Shown here: one piece after another, positions 1 to 9,011 of the stretch
Layout of the letters: each line of letters starts with the position of its first letter
How positions within the stretch are numbered: the first letter of the stretch is position 1
DNA from: Rhabdaerophilum sp. SD176
Lineage (GTDB): Bacteria; Pseudomonadota; Alphaproteobacteria; Rhizobiales; Beijerinckiaceae
NCBI RefSeq assembly: GCF_030143245.1
Contig: NZ_JARJNS010000001.1
Span: 248,001-312,000, forward strand
Direction: 5' to 3'
DNA: 64,000 nt
Made by a program: the position numbers and the translations under genes
The notes under the pieces: model-generated
What the model saw: the letters and a program-made list of their open reading frames with translations, nothing else
What the model was told of the DNA's origin: nothing
Databases searched by the model: none

Positions 1-197
1 AGGCCGGCAACATCGCCGACATGCTGCTCTGGGGCTTCGCAGCCTTCGTGGTCCAGCTGGCGGCGTATTTCGTTGTCCGCCTCATGGTTCCCGGCCTTTC
101 GGACAAGATCGCCGCAAACCAGGCTTCCGCCGGCACGCTGCTGGCCGGCTGTTCGATCGCCTGCGGGCTGATCAATGCCGCGGCCATGACGATGTAA
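1..197 (+). CDS. DUF350 (YjfL/UPF0719) membrane protein, C-terminal part
   Basis: The gene is cut by the left edge; only the last 64 residues are present, read from base 3 to the TAA at 195-197. The fragment has two hydrophobic segments (around MLLWGFAAFVVQLAAYFVV and AGTLLAGCSIACGLINAAA) separated by a short polar loop. This is the pattern of the C-terminal half of DUF350 inner-membrane proteins, which usually have four segments. It ends 10 bases before a DUF1190 gene, which is followed by a glutathionylspermidine-synthase-like gene. That trio recurs in proteobacteria (ygiB/ygiC and yjfC relatives). Its biochemical role is unknown; the family call rests on the fragment plus context. Confidence 0.75.
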   Translation, partial: AGNIADMLLWGFAAFVVQLAAYFVVRLMVPGLSDKIAANQASAGTLLAGCSIACGLINAAAMTM

Positions 198-207
198 GGC
201 CGGAGCC

Positions 208-987
208 ATGAAACGATCCCATGCGATTTTTATCGGCGCAACGGGGCTGATCTTTGCCGGCGCCTATGTCGGGCAGGTGGGCAAGACCCGTCTCGAGGAC
301 GCACCCGCAGCCGAAGCTCCCGCCGAGGCCCGGCTCTATACCTCTCTCGAGGAATGCATGCGGGCCCATCAGGGCTGGACGTCCATTCCGCCGGTGTCCG
401 GCCAGCCGGCACCGCTTTCGCCCGGGCAGGCCCAGTGCCAGCGCGACTTTGCCGATGCCAACGCATCCCATGTCCAGGCCGCGCCGAAATTCAACAACCA
501 GTCCGAATGCGAGGCACAATACGGCGCACAGCAATGCCGGCCGGCCACGTTCAACGGCAGCTCCGTCTTCGTGCCGGCCATGCTTGGCTTCATGGTCGCC
601 AACGCGCTCAACGGCCAGCGCAACAGCCAGGCCCTGCTGCCGCCGATGCGGAACGGCACGGCCTGCCCGCCCGGACAGACGCCGGAAACCATGCCGGGCT
701 GCACCGCGCCACCGCGCTCGGGCAGCAGCACAAGCGGGTCTGGCGGCGGCTGGCGTTCCTATTCCACGTCGAGCGGCCACACCGTCAGCCGGGACACGTC
801 GAAAGCCGCGTCGAGCGCAGTGACAGTGCCGGCCGGAGCGACGGGGGCACCGGCGGCGCGCAGTTCTGTCGGGGCAATTGCGGCCCGGCCATCCTCGTTC
901 TCGCGTTCAAGCACGAGCAGCCGTTCGACAACGTCGCGCAGCGGCTTCGGTTCGATCGGACGCTCCATCTCGCGCTCGGGTTCGTAA
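208..987 (+). CDS. DUF1190 (YgiB-like) envelope protein
   Basis: 259 residues. The N-terminus has a short basic segment and one hydrophobic stretch (AIFIGATGLIFAGAYVG), fitting a signal peptide or membrane anchor. Next comes a domain with the DUF1190 spacing of cysteines: YTSLEEC near 45-50, QAQC near 77, NQSEC and QQC near 110-122. The last 90 residues are a low-complexity Ser/Arg/Gly tail ending in repeated SRS, likely disordered. It lies between the DUF350 gene and the ATP-grasp ligase-like gene; the ligase ATG follows the TAA almost directly, so the genes are probably co-transcribed. No enzymatic function is known for DUF1190. The start at 208 follows a GGAG-type Shine-Dalgarno. Confidence 0.8.
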   Translation: MKRSHAIFIGATGLIFAGAYVGQVGKTRLEDAPAAEAPAEARLYTSLEECMRAHQGWTSIPPVSGQPAPLSPGQAQCQRDFADANASHVQAAPKFNNQSECEAQYGAQQCRPATFNGSSVFVPAMLGFMVANALNGQRNSQALLPPMRNGTACPPGQTPETMPGCTAPPRSGSSTSGSGGGWRSYSTSSGHTVSRDTSKAASSAVTVPAGATGAPAARSSVGAIAARPSSFSRSSTSSRSTTSRSGFGSIGRSISRSGS

Positions 988-988
988 G

Positions 989-2152
989 ATGCGGCGCCTC
1001 GAGATGGACGAGCGACCGGACTGGCGCAGCAAGGCGGAGCAGGTCGGCTTCTCGTTCCACAGTGCCGATGACCGGCCCTACTGGGACGAGACCGGTGCCT
1101 TCGGCTTCACCCTCCAGGAAATCGAGGAACAGATCGAGGCACCTTCCGCCGAGCTGGAGGAAATGGCGCTCGAATTTGTCGGCAAGGCCTGCCGCGACGA
1201 GGCCATCCTGACGCGGCTGGCGGTTCCGCGCGCCTTCTGGGGCGAGATCTGGGAGAGCTGGCAGCGCGGGGACCGCAACCTCTACGGACGGTTCGACTTC
1301 GCCTATGACGGGCAGGGCCCGGCCAAGCTGCTGGAATACAATGCTGATACGCCAACCGCCCTGCTGGAGACCGGCGTCTTCCAATGGCTCTGGCTGGAAG
1401 AGATGATCGGCAAGGGCGCGCTGCCGCGCGGCTCGGACCAGTACAACTCGGTCCATGACAAGCTGATCGGCGCCTTCCGCAACCTCCGCAACGGCCGCGC
1501 CTACCGCCTGCACCTGACCTGCCTCGATGACAGCGACGAGGACCGCGCCACGGTGGCCTATCTCGAGGAATGCGCGCAGCAGGCCGGGCTTTCGACGCAA
1601 TTCCTCTTCGTCAACGAAATCGGGCTCACCAAGGCCGGAAAATTCGTCGATCTCGACGAGGCCCCGATCGAGGTGCTGTTCAAGCTTTATCCATGGGAAT
1701 GGATGATGCGCGAGGAATTCGGCAAGGCCATTCCCGGCTGCGGCACGCAATTCCTCGAACCGATCTGGAAGTCTCTGCTCTCGAACAAGGGGCTGCTGCC
1801 CTATCTCTGGCAGATGGCACCGGGCCATCCGAACCTTGTCCCGGCCTATTTCCCCGACGAGCCGGCGCCCGATCTCGGCCCGTCCTATGTCGAGAAACCG
1901 CTTTTCTCGCGCGAAGGGGCGAATATCCGGCTGTTCGAGCGGGGCCGCGCGCTGAGCGGCAACGAAGGCCCCTATGGCGAGGAAGGCTTCATCCGCCAGC
2001 AGCGCATTCCGATTCCGGATTTCGGCCATGGCCATGTCGTGCTCGGTGCCTGGATGGTGGCGAGCGAGCCGGCGGGCATGCTTGTCCGCGAGGACAAATC
2101 CCCGATCACCGGCAATCTCGCCCGGTTCATCCCGCATTTCATCGAGCCGTGA
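989..2152 (+). CDS. Glutathionylspermidine synthase-like ATP-grasp protein (YgiC/YjfC family)
   Basis: 387 residues, close to the usual 380-390 of the stand-alone synthetase family. The C-terminal synthetase domain of E. coli Gsp forms an amide between glutathione and spermidine using ATP. The YgiC/YjfC branch shares this preATP-grasp/ATP-grasp fold, but its substrate is not settled. Family motifs visible are GRFDFAYDGQGPAKLLEYNADTPT near 100-120, WEW near 235, and a C-terminal EKPLFSREGANI with IRQQRIPIPDF that matches the ATP-grasp end. The ATG at 989 overlaps the region of the preceding stop and leaves the conserved start intact; an in-frame ATG at 1004 is the alternative. Third gene of the DUF350-DUF1190-ligase cassette. 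Confidence 0.85.
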   Translation: MRRLEMDERPDWRSKAEQVGFSFHSADDRPYWDETGAFGFTLQEIEEQIEAPSAELEEMALEFVGKACRDEAILTRLAVPRAFWGEIWESWQRGDRNLYGRFDFAYDGQGPAKLLEYNADTPTALLETGVFQWLWLEEMIGKGALPRGSDQYNSVHDKLIGAFRNLRNGRAYRLHLTCLDDSDEDRATVAYLEECAQQAGLSTQFLFVNEIGLTKAGKFVDLDEAPIEVLFKLYPWEWMMREEFGKAIPGCGTQFLEPIWKSLLSNKGLLPYLWQMAPGHPNLVPAYFPDEPAPDLGPSYVEKPLFSREGANIRLFERGRALSGNEGPYGEEGFIRQQRIPIPDFGHGHVVLGAWMVASEPAGMLVREDKSPITGNLARFIPHFIEP

Positions 2153-2229
2153 GGGAAGGGGTGACGCTGGCGGCAGCCGGTGCTAGACCCCCGATCATTC
2201 GTCGCTCCGAAAACCCGTTTGGATTATGG

Positions 2230-3108
2230 ATGTCTCGCCCTCTCGATCACCTTGTTATTGGCGTAAACGACCTTGATGCGGCAGGGAAACTGTTTGCGGA
2301 TTTGGGTTTTGTTGTTGGCCCGGTGAACCATCATCCATGGGGAACAATCAACCGCATCATTCAGTTCTCTGACCTGACCTTCCTCGAATTGATCGCTGTG
2401 GCCAAACACGATCAAATCCCTGCCCATCGGCCATGGGAATTCTCTTTCGGCGCATTCGTCCGGGACGCGATCTCGAAAGGCCCTGGCCTCTCGATGCTAG
2501 TTCTGAAGTCACTCGATGCCGCCGCTGACTCCGCAGTTTTCCGCGCAGCGGGTTGGGGCGACTTTGGACCATTCCATTTTTCGCGAAAGGCCGTCGGTCC
2601 GAAAGGCAATCAGACGGAAGTTGCGTTCAGTCTTGCCTTTGCTGTCGACCCGATGATGCCGCAATGCGGTTTCTTCACTTGCCAGCACCATTTTCCGGAA
2701 AATTTCTGGTCCAGTAAGGCGCAAAACCAATACAACCTTGCGACCGGCGTCGCCCGGGTGACGCTCGTCGCCGAGAACCCCTCGGATCATCACATCTTCC
2801 TCGCCGGATTCGTCGGCGAACGGCGCATGCGCTCGACCTCGTTCGGCATCGAGATCGAGGCCGGTCTCGGGTTGATCGACATCGTCTCGCCGGAGGGCTT
2901 TGCCTTCCGCTATGGCGAACCCGCGCCAGCCAGCGAGACGCCGGTCTTTGCCGGGATCGAGATCGGCTGTTCGCGCCTTTCCGTGGTCGAAGCCGAACTG
3001 GACGCTGCAGGCGAAACCGTCATCCGCCATGGCGGCGGGCTGACCCTGCCGCGCCGGCCCGACCTTGCCACGACGCTCCGCTTCGTCGAAAGCGGCCCCC
3101 GCGCATGA
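2230..3108 (+). CDS. VOC (glyoxalase-like) superfamily protein of mosaic composition
   Basis: 292 residues with a glyoxalase/bleomycin-resistance (VOC) fold signature. It begins RPLDHLVIGVNDLDAAGKLFA and has a second beta-alpha module near 170-265 (LVAENPSDHHIFLAGFVGE, SFGIEIEAGLGLIDIV). VOC proteins are metal-dependent dioxygenases, isomerases or binding proteins; the substrate here is unknown. H5 of the first strand and later His/Glu residues could bind metal. Base composition is split. Roughly the first 510 bases use many A/T-ending codons, while from about 2740 onward the gene returns to the G/C-ending codons of its neighbours. Its stop overlaps the next ATG by four bases, so the two are translationally coupled. 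Confidence 0.75.
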   Translation: MSRPLDHLVIGVNDLDAAGKLFADLGFVVGPVNHHPWGTINRIIQFSDLTFLELIAVAKHDQIPAHRPWEFSFGAFVRDAISKGPGLSMLVLKSLDAAADSAVFRAAGWGDFGPFHFSRKAVGPKGNQTEVAFSLAFAVDPMMPQCGFFTCQHHFPENFWSSKAQNQYNLATGVARVTLVAENPSDHHIFLAGFVGERRMRSTSFGIEIEAGLGLIDIVSPEGFAFRYGEPAPASETPVFAGIEIGCSRLSVVEAELDAAGETVIRHGGGLTLPRRPDLATTLRFVESGPRA

Positions 3109-3467
3109 AGGTGATTGTCTTCGCGCTGATCCTCGGCATTGCGGGCGCCATGGCCTGGTTCGCCTTCCGCGGCGAATGCCCGGACGGGCAGGTCTTTGCC
3201 AGTGAGCAGGCCTGCCTCGCTGCCGGGCAGCTTCCACCGGCCCTGTGCCGGCAGGGGTTCGCCGAGGCGCAGCGCGCCGCGCGGGAGGATCAGGCGCCCT
3301 TCGCGACGCAGGATGATTGCCTGCGGCAGTTTCCGCGCTGCCAGCCGCATGGGGCGGTGGTCAGCGGCTTCGTGCCGGTGCCGCGCGGCGCCTGCATCGT
3401 CGCGACCGGCAAGAGCCGGCCGGTCTACCAGCGGATCGGATCCGGCAGCGAACCACGCGGTTCGTGA
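3105..3467 (+). CDS. Small DUF1190-like exported protein
   Basis: 120 residues starting at an ATGA overlap with the VOC gene. A single N-terminal hydrophobic segment ([19 protein letters not shown]) looks like a signal peptide or anchor. It is followed by a Cys-containing domain: [43 protein letters not shown] and [10 protein letters not shown]. The Cys spacing and the F/Y-A/T-S/T-x-x-x-C pattern resemble the DUF1190 protein at the left end of the window, but without its Ser/Arg tail. I infer a distant paralogue kept near the same cassette. Function unknown; the periplasmic location is inferred. Confidence 0.6.
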   Translation: MKVIVFALILGIAGAMAWFAFRGECPDGQVFASEQACLAAGQLPPALCRQGFAEAQRAAREDQAPFATQDDCLRQFPRCQPHGAVVSGFVPVPRGACIVATGKSRPVYQRIGSGSEPRGS

Positions 3468-3484
3468 CAACCAGGAGTGACAGG

Positions 3485-4306
3485 ATGAGCGACGTTCAGG
3501 TCGGCAACGTGATCTTCGGCAATGCGCGGCCCTTCGTGCTGATTGCCGGGCCGTGCCAGATGGAAAGCCGCGCCCATGCGCTTGATATGGCTGGCTCGCT
3601 GAAGGAGATCTGCGCCCGGCTCGGCATCGGGCTGGTCTACAAATCCTCCTTCGACAAGGCGAACCGCACCAGCGGCAAGGCCGCGCGCGGCATCGGGCTC
3701 GACAAGGCGCTGGAGGTCTTTGCCGAGATCCGGCGCGATCTCGGCCTGCCGGTGATCACCGATGTGCACGAGCCCTGGCATTGCGCCGAGGCGGCGAAGG
3801 CCGTGGACATGCTGCAGATCCCCGCTTTCCTTTGCCGCCAGACCGACCTGCTCGTGGCAGCAGCCGAAACCGGCCTCGCGATCAACGTGAAAAAGGGCCA
3901 GTTCCTCGCGCCCTGGGACATGCGAAACGTCATCCAGAAGATCCGCGATGCGGGCAATGACCGCGCCATGGCCTGCGACCGGGGCACGTCCTTCGGCTAC
4001 AACACGCTGGTGAGCGATTTCCGCGGCCTGTCGATCATGGCCGAGCAGTGCCGCTGCCCGATCATTTTCGACGCCACCCATTCCGTGCAGCAGCCGGGCG
4101 GGCAAGGCGGTTCTTCCGGTGGCCAACGTGAATTCGTGCCGGTGCTGGCCCGTGCAGCCGTGGCGGTCGGGGTGGCCGGCCTCTTCATCGAAACGCATCA
4201 GGACCCGGACGGCGCGCCCTCGGACGGGCCGAACATGGTGCCGCTGGCCGACATGCCCGCCCTGCTTGAACGGCTCAAGGCGTTCGACAGCCTCGCCAAG
4301 GCCTGA
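3485..4306 (+). CDS. kdsA: 3-deoxy-D-manno-octulosonate 8-phosphate synthase
   Basis: 273 residues, normal for KdsA. It condenses phosphoenolpyruvate with D-arabinose 5-phosphate to KDO-8-phosphate in the cytoplasm, the first committed step of the KDO core sugar of LPS. Visible motifs are VLIAGPC with Cys24, [47 protein letters not shown], and FIETHQDP...SDGPNM at the end. The Cys of IAGPC together with the later His, Glu and Asp are the ligand set of the metal-dependent class of KdsA; the metal-independent class has Asn in place of Cys. The ATG at 3485 gives the family N-terminus, with AGGAGTGACAGG upstream. A TerB-like gene follows after 14 bases. Confidence 0.95.
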   Translation: MSDVQVGNVIFGNARPFVLIAGPCQMESRAHALDMAGSLKEICARLGIGLVYKSSFDKANRTSGKAARGIGLDKALEVFAEIRRDLGLPVITDVHEPWHCAEAAKAVDMLQIPAFLCRQTDLLVAAAETGLAINVKKGQFLAPWDMRNVIQKIRDAGNDRAMACDRGTSFGYNTLVSDFRGLSIMAEQCRCPIIFDATHSVQQPGGQGGSSGGQREFVPVLARAAVAVGVAGLFIETHQDPDGAPSDGPNMVPLADMPALLERLKAFDSLAKA

Positions 4307-4320
4307 CGGGAGAGACGGAC

Positions 4321-4869
4321 ATGCCAGTCATTCTTGCCATTCTCGGCGCGCTCTTTTCCGGCTTCATGATGTGGATGGTCTGGGGCAACGGGATGCAGGT
4401 GCTCAATGCCTGGATCGATGCCCGTTCTGCCCGTGCCAAGGAGAAGCGCGACGCGCAGGCCATCGCCGATGCCCGCGAGCGCGCTGCCCGGGCGCCCCTG
4501 CGTGCCATTCAGGACCCGCGCGAGGCGGCGCTCGTCCTCCTGTCGAAACTGGCCATGCTGCGCGGCGAGATCACCGCCGAGCAGAATGTCCTGCTGAGCC
4601 GTTTCGTGACCGAACGGTTCGGTTTCGAGGGCAAGCCCGAACATCACACGACGCTGGCCGCCTTTGCCGCCCGTGGCGCGGGTGAGGCGGATTCCGTTGT
4701 GGCGGACCTGACACCTATCCTGCATGTGGCGCTGGAAACCGAGGCGCTGGATGATCTCTTCCGCATGATGCAGGAGGTCGCGGCCCTGCATGGCGGGCCG
4801 ACCGAAGCGCAGGAGCGCATGATCGAGCGGACGAAATCCCGCCTGAACTACCGCGAGCCCGAGGCCTGA
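4321..4869 (+). CDS. Membrane-anchored TerB-like domain protein
   Basis: 182 residues. An N-terminal hydrophobic helix (VILAILGALFSGFMMWMVW) is followed by a charged Ala/Arg-rich linker. The rest is an all-helical domain of about 120 residues with EAALVLLSKLAMLRGEITAEQNVLLSRFV, typical of the TerB/DjlA-N fold (LAxxDGxxxxxExxxL pattern, here LAMLRGEITAEQ). TerB-type domains are thought to bind metal and act in membrane-associated stress complexes, but the acidic metal site is only partly present. It starts 14 bases after kdsA and is probably co-transcribed with it. No specific function can be assigned. Confidence 0.6.
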   Translation: MPVILAILGALFSGFMMWMVWGNGMQVLNAWIDARSARAKEKRDAQAIADARERAARAPLRAIQDPREAALVLLSKLAMLRGEITAEQNVLLSRFVTERFGFEGKPEHHTTLAAFAARGAGEADSVVADLTPILHVALETEALDDLFRMMQEVAALHGGPTEAQERMIERTKSRLNYREPEA

Positions 4870-4878
4870 GCCTTCCCG

Positions 4879-5454
4879 TCAGGCCGACGCGGAAGCCGCC
4901 TGGACCTCCGGCAGCAGCCGCGCGGTGACGATCTCGGGCGTCAACGCGCCGTTGATCTTGTGCTGGAACACCCCGTCCTGACGGAACACGTAGGTCGAGG
5001 GCACGCCGCGCTGCTTGAAGGCGCGGAGATAAAGCCGCTTGTGGTCGATCGAGAGGCGCTGGAACGGGTTGCCATGGCCGCGGAGATACTCGGCCACCTT
5101 GTCCTCGGTATCATCGGCCACGATCCCGAACAGGCGGATGCCCGGCCGCGCCGCAAGGGCCATCAGCTCGCCATGCTCGGACCGGCAATAGGGGCACCAG
5201 GACGCCCAGATATTGACGAGTGTAACGCCTTCGAAAAAGGCCTGCCGCTGGATCGGTGGCGCCGGCATGCCCCGGAACTCGACACCAGCCACCGGCGCAA
5301 GGTCACCCTCATCGGGCAGAACCGGCGTCAGCAGGTCGATCCGGCCGGTCTGCGCGGCAAACCCGACCAACCCGATCGCCGGCACGGACAGGAAGGCGGC
5401 CCCGACGACGAAGCGACGATCCATCAGGCCCTTGCCTTGCATTTTCTGCGTCAT
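4879..5454 (-). CDS. Thiol:disulfide interchange protein, TlpA/CcmG (DsbE)-like
   Basis: 191 residues. An N-terminal signal or anchor (RRFVVGAAFLSVPAIGLVGFA) precedes a thioredoxin-fold domain with the redox motif WCPYC (Cys87, Cys90) inside NIWASWCPYCRSEH, and the cis-Pro motif GVPSTYVFRQDG. This matches periplasmic CcmG/DsbE, which reduces apocytochrome c cysteines for haem attachment, or the related TlpA. No ccm genes flank it, so the cytochrome c role is unproven. The ATG at 5454 is preceded by GGGGAAAG; a longer reading frame upstream is out of character and was discarded. It is convergent with the TerB-like gene, with only nine bases between. Confidence 0.8.
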   Translation of the reverse strand: MTQKMQGKGLMDRRFVVGAAFLSVPAIGLVGFAAQTGRIDLLTPVLPDEGDLAPVAGVEFRGMPAPPIQRQAFFEGVTLVNIWASWCPYCRSEHGELMALAARPGIRLFGIVADDTEDKVAEYLRGHGNPFQRLSIDHKRLYLRAFKQRGVPSTYVFRQDGVFQHKINGALTPEIVTARLLPEVQAASASA

Positions 5455-5554
5455 GTCTTTCCCCTGTTCCGCGCATCCCTGCCATATCGCGTTTGGGGAA
5501 GGGTAAATCCCGGCCCGGAAAGTGCCGGACCGGTTGACGAATCCTTGCCTGGAT

Positions 5555-6010
5555 TCAGCGCCCGCGATAGGGCGGCACGCCCTGATCAGGCAGGAAGACA
5601 GTCTTTGGCAACTCGCCATGCTGGAAGAACACGTCGATCGGGATGCCGCCGCGCGGGTACCAGTAGCCACCGATCCGGAACCAGCGCGGCGCCAGCAAAT
5701 CGACCAGCGTTTTGCCGATCCCCACCGTGCAATCCTCGTGAAATGCCCCGTGATTGCGGAAAGCGCCAAGATAAAGCTTGAGCGATTTCGATTCGACGAG
5801 CCATTCCCCCGGCACGTAATCGATCACGAGGATCCCGAAATCCGGCTGACCCGTTACCGGGCAGATCGAAGTGAATTCCGGGCAGGTGAAGCGGGCGACA
5901 TACTCCGTTCCCGGATGCGGATTCGGCACGCGGTCGAGCACCGCCTCTTCCGGCGTGGCGGGCAGGGCGCTGGCCTTGCCGAGGAGCGAGGGTTCAAAGG
6001 GGGCAGCCAT
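5555..6010 (-). CDS. queF: NADPH-dependent 7-cyano-7-deazaguanine (preQ0) reductase
   Basis: 151 residues, the short monodomain QueF type. It reduces the nitrile of preQ0 to the aminomethyl of preQ1 in queuosine tRNA modification. The covalent-catalysis Cys is Cys50 in [12 protein letters not shown]. The NADPH-binding QueF motif ESKSLKLYL is at 73-81 and the catalytic His-Glu follows in AFHEDC near 90-94. It is transcribed away from eno. I see no preQ1 riboswitch-like element in the 180-base divergent spacer. No other que genes are in the window. Confidence 0.95.
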   Translation of the reverse strand: MAAPFEPSLLGKASALPATPEEAVLDRVPNPHPGTEYVARFTCPEFTSICPVTGQPDFGILVIDYVPGEWLVESKSLKLYLGAFRNHGAFHEDCTVGIGKTLVDLLAPRWFRIGGYWYPRGGIPIDVFFQHGELPKTVFLPDQGVPPYRGR

Positions 6011-6175
6011 GGCAATTCCTTCCGATTGGCTGCGCCTTTAGCCCAGCCGGGCCGGCTTCGCTACCTCCGAGTTGCCATGCAGCACCTTCATGGGCGCCAT
6101 CCCTGCCGGCAGACAAGCTTTTATCGCTTCCCGCCTTGGGTTTCCTTCGCTATGAGGCAGCCCAGTCACCGCTGA

Positions 6176-7480
<1,305 letters not shown>

Positions 7481-7518
7481 CAGGAGGCGGAGCGGAACCG
7501 GGGCGGGGAGAGCCGGAC

Positions 7519-8415
7519 ATGACCCTCTCCCGGCGCAGCCTTGCCATCCTCGCCATGCTCGGTGCCGTGACGATCTACGGCACCAATTTTGCGATCTCGC
7601 GCCACGGCATCCAGAACGGGATGACGCCGAATGACATGACATTCGTGCGTTTTCTGGTAGCGGGGTTGATCCTGCTGCCGCTCTTTGTCCGGTCTGGCCT
7701 GCGTGACTGCGCCGGTATCGGCTGGGGCAGGGGGCTGGTGCTGACCGTCATGAGCGGCCTGCCGATGACGTTGATGATGATGCAGGGCCTCGCCTGGTCG
7801 CCGGCCGCCCATGGCGCCGCCATCGGCCCCGGCACCGTCACCGTGATCGGCGCGATCGGCGGCTGGCTGATGTTCGGCAACAAGCCGGGCTGGACCGTGA
7901 TCCTCGGCATCGGCATTGTCGTAGCGGGCCTCGCGATGATCGGCCTCGCCGCGAGCACCTCCGGCTCGCGCAATGTCCTGCTGGGCGATCTCTGCTTTTT
8001 CGGCGTCGGGCTGGTCTGGGGCGGTTATCCGCTGATGCTGCAGCTCTGGAAGGTCGATCCTTTGCGTGCCACCGCCGTGCTCTCGGTGCTGTCAGCTTTG
8101 GCTTTCTCACCCTGGTATCTGCTGGCCGGAACCGGCAACATCCTCAACGTGAACCCCTGGGTCGTGGCGTTCCATGCCTTCAATCAGGGTGTGCTCAACG
8201 TGGTGCTCGGCCTCTGGCTTTGGGGCTTCGCCGTGCGCGAGGTCGGCGCGGCGTTGTCGGGCCGGTTCCCGCCACTCATTCCTGTCATCGGCACCGTGTC
8301 GGCCATCCCCCTGCTGGGCGAGATTCCCGGCCTGCTGCAATGGATCGGCATCGCGCTGATCGTCGGTGGCCTGATGGTCACCACCATCCGCACGGGGCAG
8401 GGCCGGACAGCCTGA
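7519..8415 (+). CDS. EamA/DMT-family transporter
   Basis: 298 residues with about ten hydrophobic segments in two EamA repeats, the usual 10-TM drug/metabolite transporter. The first repeat starts LAMLGAVTIYGTNFAISRHGIQNGMTPNDMTFVRFLVAG; the second has FFGVGLVWGGYPLML near 165-185 and a closing PVIGTVSAIPLLGEIPGLLQWIGIALIVGG. Family members export amino acids, nucleobases or other small metabolites; the substrate is not predictable. The ATG at 7519 was chosen because GGGGAGAG precedes it and it starts at the first membrane helix. An unrelated DMT paralogue is found after rimO. Confidence 0.85.
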   Translation: MTLSRRSLAILAMLGAVTIYGTNFAISRHGIQNGMTPNDMTFVRFLVAGLILLPLFVRSGLRDCAGIGWGRGLVLTVMSGLPMTLMMMQGLAWSPAAHGAAIGPGTVTVIGAIGGWLMFGNKPGWTVILGIGIVVAGLAMIGLAASTSGSRNVLLGDLCFFGVGLVWGGYPLMLQLWKVDPLRATAVLSVLSALAFSPWYLLAGTGNILNVNPWVVAFHAFNQGVLNVVLGLWLWGFAVREVGAALSGRFPPLIPVIGTVSAIPLLGEIPGLLQWIGIALIVGGLMVTTIRTGQGRTA

Positions 8416-8455
8416 CCGCTACCGCTCCTTAACCACTGCATGCGATTGTCCGGGC

Positions 8456-8770
8456 ATGATCATCCGCACCCGCCGCCGTCGCATCGGTTTCCTGCTGGCT
8501 TTCCATGCCATCGCCTGGAGCGCGAGTGCCTATTTCGCGCATTCCGCCTATACGGGCGATCGCGGCCTGCTCGCCAAGCAGCAGGCCAAGGGAATGACGG
8601 CCGAGGTCGTGCGGAAGATCGGCGATGCGAGGGCCGAGCGTCAGGCCTGGGAACGCCGCGTTTCGCAGCTTTCCGGCAAGGAAATTGACCGCGACCTGCT
8701 TGATGAGCGTCAGCGGCTGATGCTGAATTCCGCTCACCGGAATGACGTGATCATCTTGCTCGACCCCTGA
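8456..8770 (+). CDS. FtsB/DivIC-type septum formation initiator
   Basis: 104 residues: a basic N-terminus (RTRRRR), a single membrane helix at about 11-27, a short helical coiled-coil region, and a C-terminal DRDLLDERQRLMLNSAHRNDVI typical of the alphaproteobacterial septum formation initiator family. FtsB forms a bitopic complex with FtsL and FtsQ in the divisome. Its place between eno and pdhA is the standard one in rhizobial genomes, which supports the call. The gene is short and divergent, so the family rather than a strict ftsB symbol is given. Confidence 0.85.
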   Translation: MIIRTRRRRIGFLLAFHAIAWSASAYFAHSAYTGDRGLLAKQQAKGMTAEVVRKIGDARAERQAWERRVSQLSGKEIDRDLLDERQRLMLNSAHRNDVIILLDP

Positions 8771-8838
8771 CCGAGCCGGCGCCCGGCAGCCCTGCGCTTT
8801 CCGCAGATCTGGCACAAAAAGTCGCAGTTTTCTGTTGT

Positions 8839-8850
8839 TGCAGCGCAGCA
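8839..8850 (+). promoter_or_regulatory. PhaR-like binding site upstream of pdhA
   Basis: TGCAGCGCAGCA lies about 160 bases before the pdhA ATG. It fits the degenerate consensus TGCRNYGCASMA that I recall for rhizobial PhaR, the regulator of polyhydroxyalkanoate and carbon flux. The identical 12-mer occurs upstream of hfq. Occupancy by PhaR is inference. Confidence 0.35.
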
Positions 8851-8913
8851 TTCGCCGACAAATCAGTCATGCCATGCGTTTTTCGCAGAAACCCATTGTC
8901 CGGCGGACAGGTT

Positions 8914-8939
8914 TTTTGCCACTGGCGTTTGTGGCAAAA
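8914..8939. promoter_or_regulatory. Perfect 9-bp inverted repeat in the pdhA leader region
   Basis: TTTTGCCAC (8914-8922) and GTGGCAAAA (8931-8939) are exact reverse complements separated by eight bases, about 75 bases before the pdhA start. The shape suits an operator for a dimeric regulator, or a short hairpin. It lacks the T-run on the 3' side expected of a plus-strand terminator. The regulator is unknown. Confidence 0.45.
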
Positions 8940-9011
8940 GACGGTAAGCCTAAAGGCGAATAAGACGCCAACGGCGCGATTTGGGTTGAAACGAACACGT
9001 GGGGAGAGGTC

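Noticed and set aside
785-2137. 450-codon minus-strand frame opposite the glutathionylspermidine-synthase-like gene
   Set aside because: Crosses the junction of two plus-strand genes and has no domain pattern.
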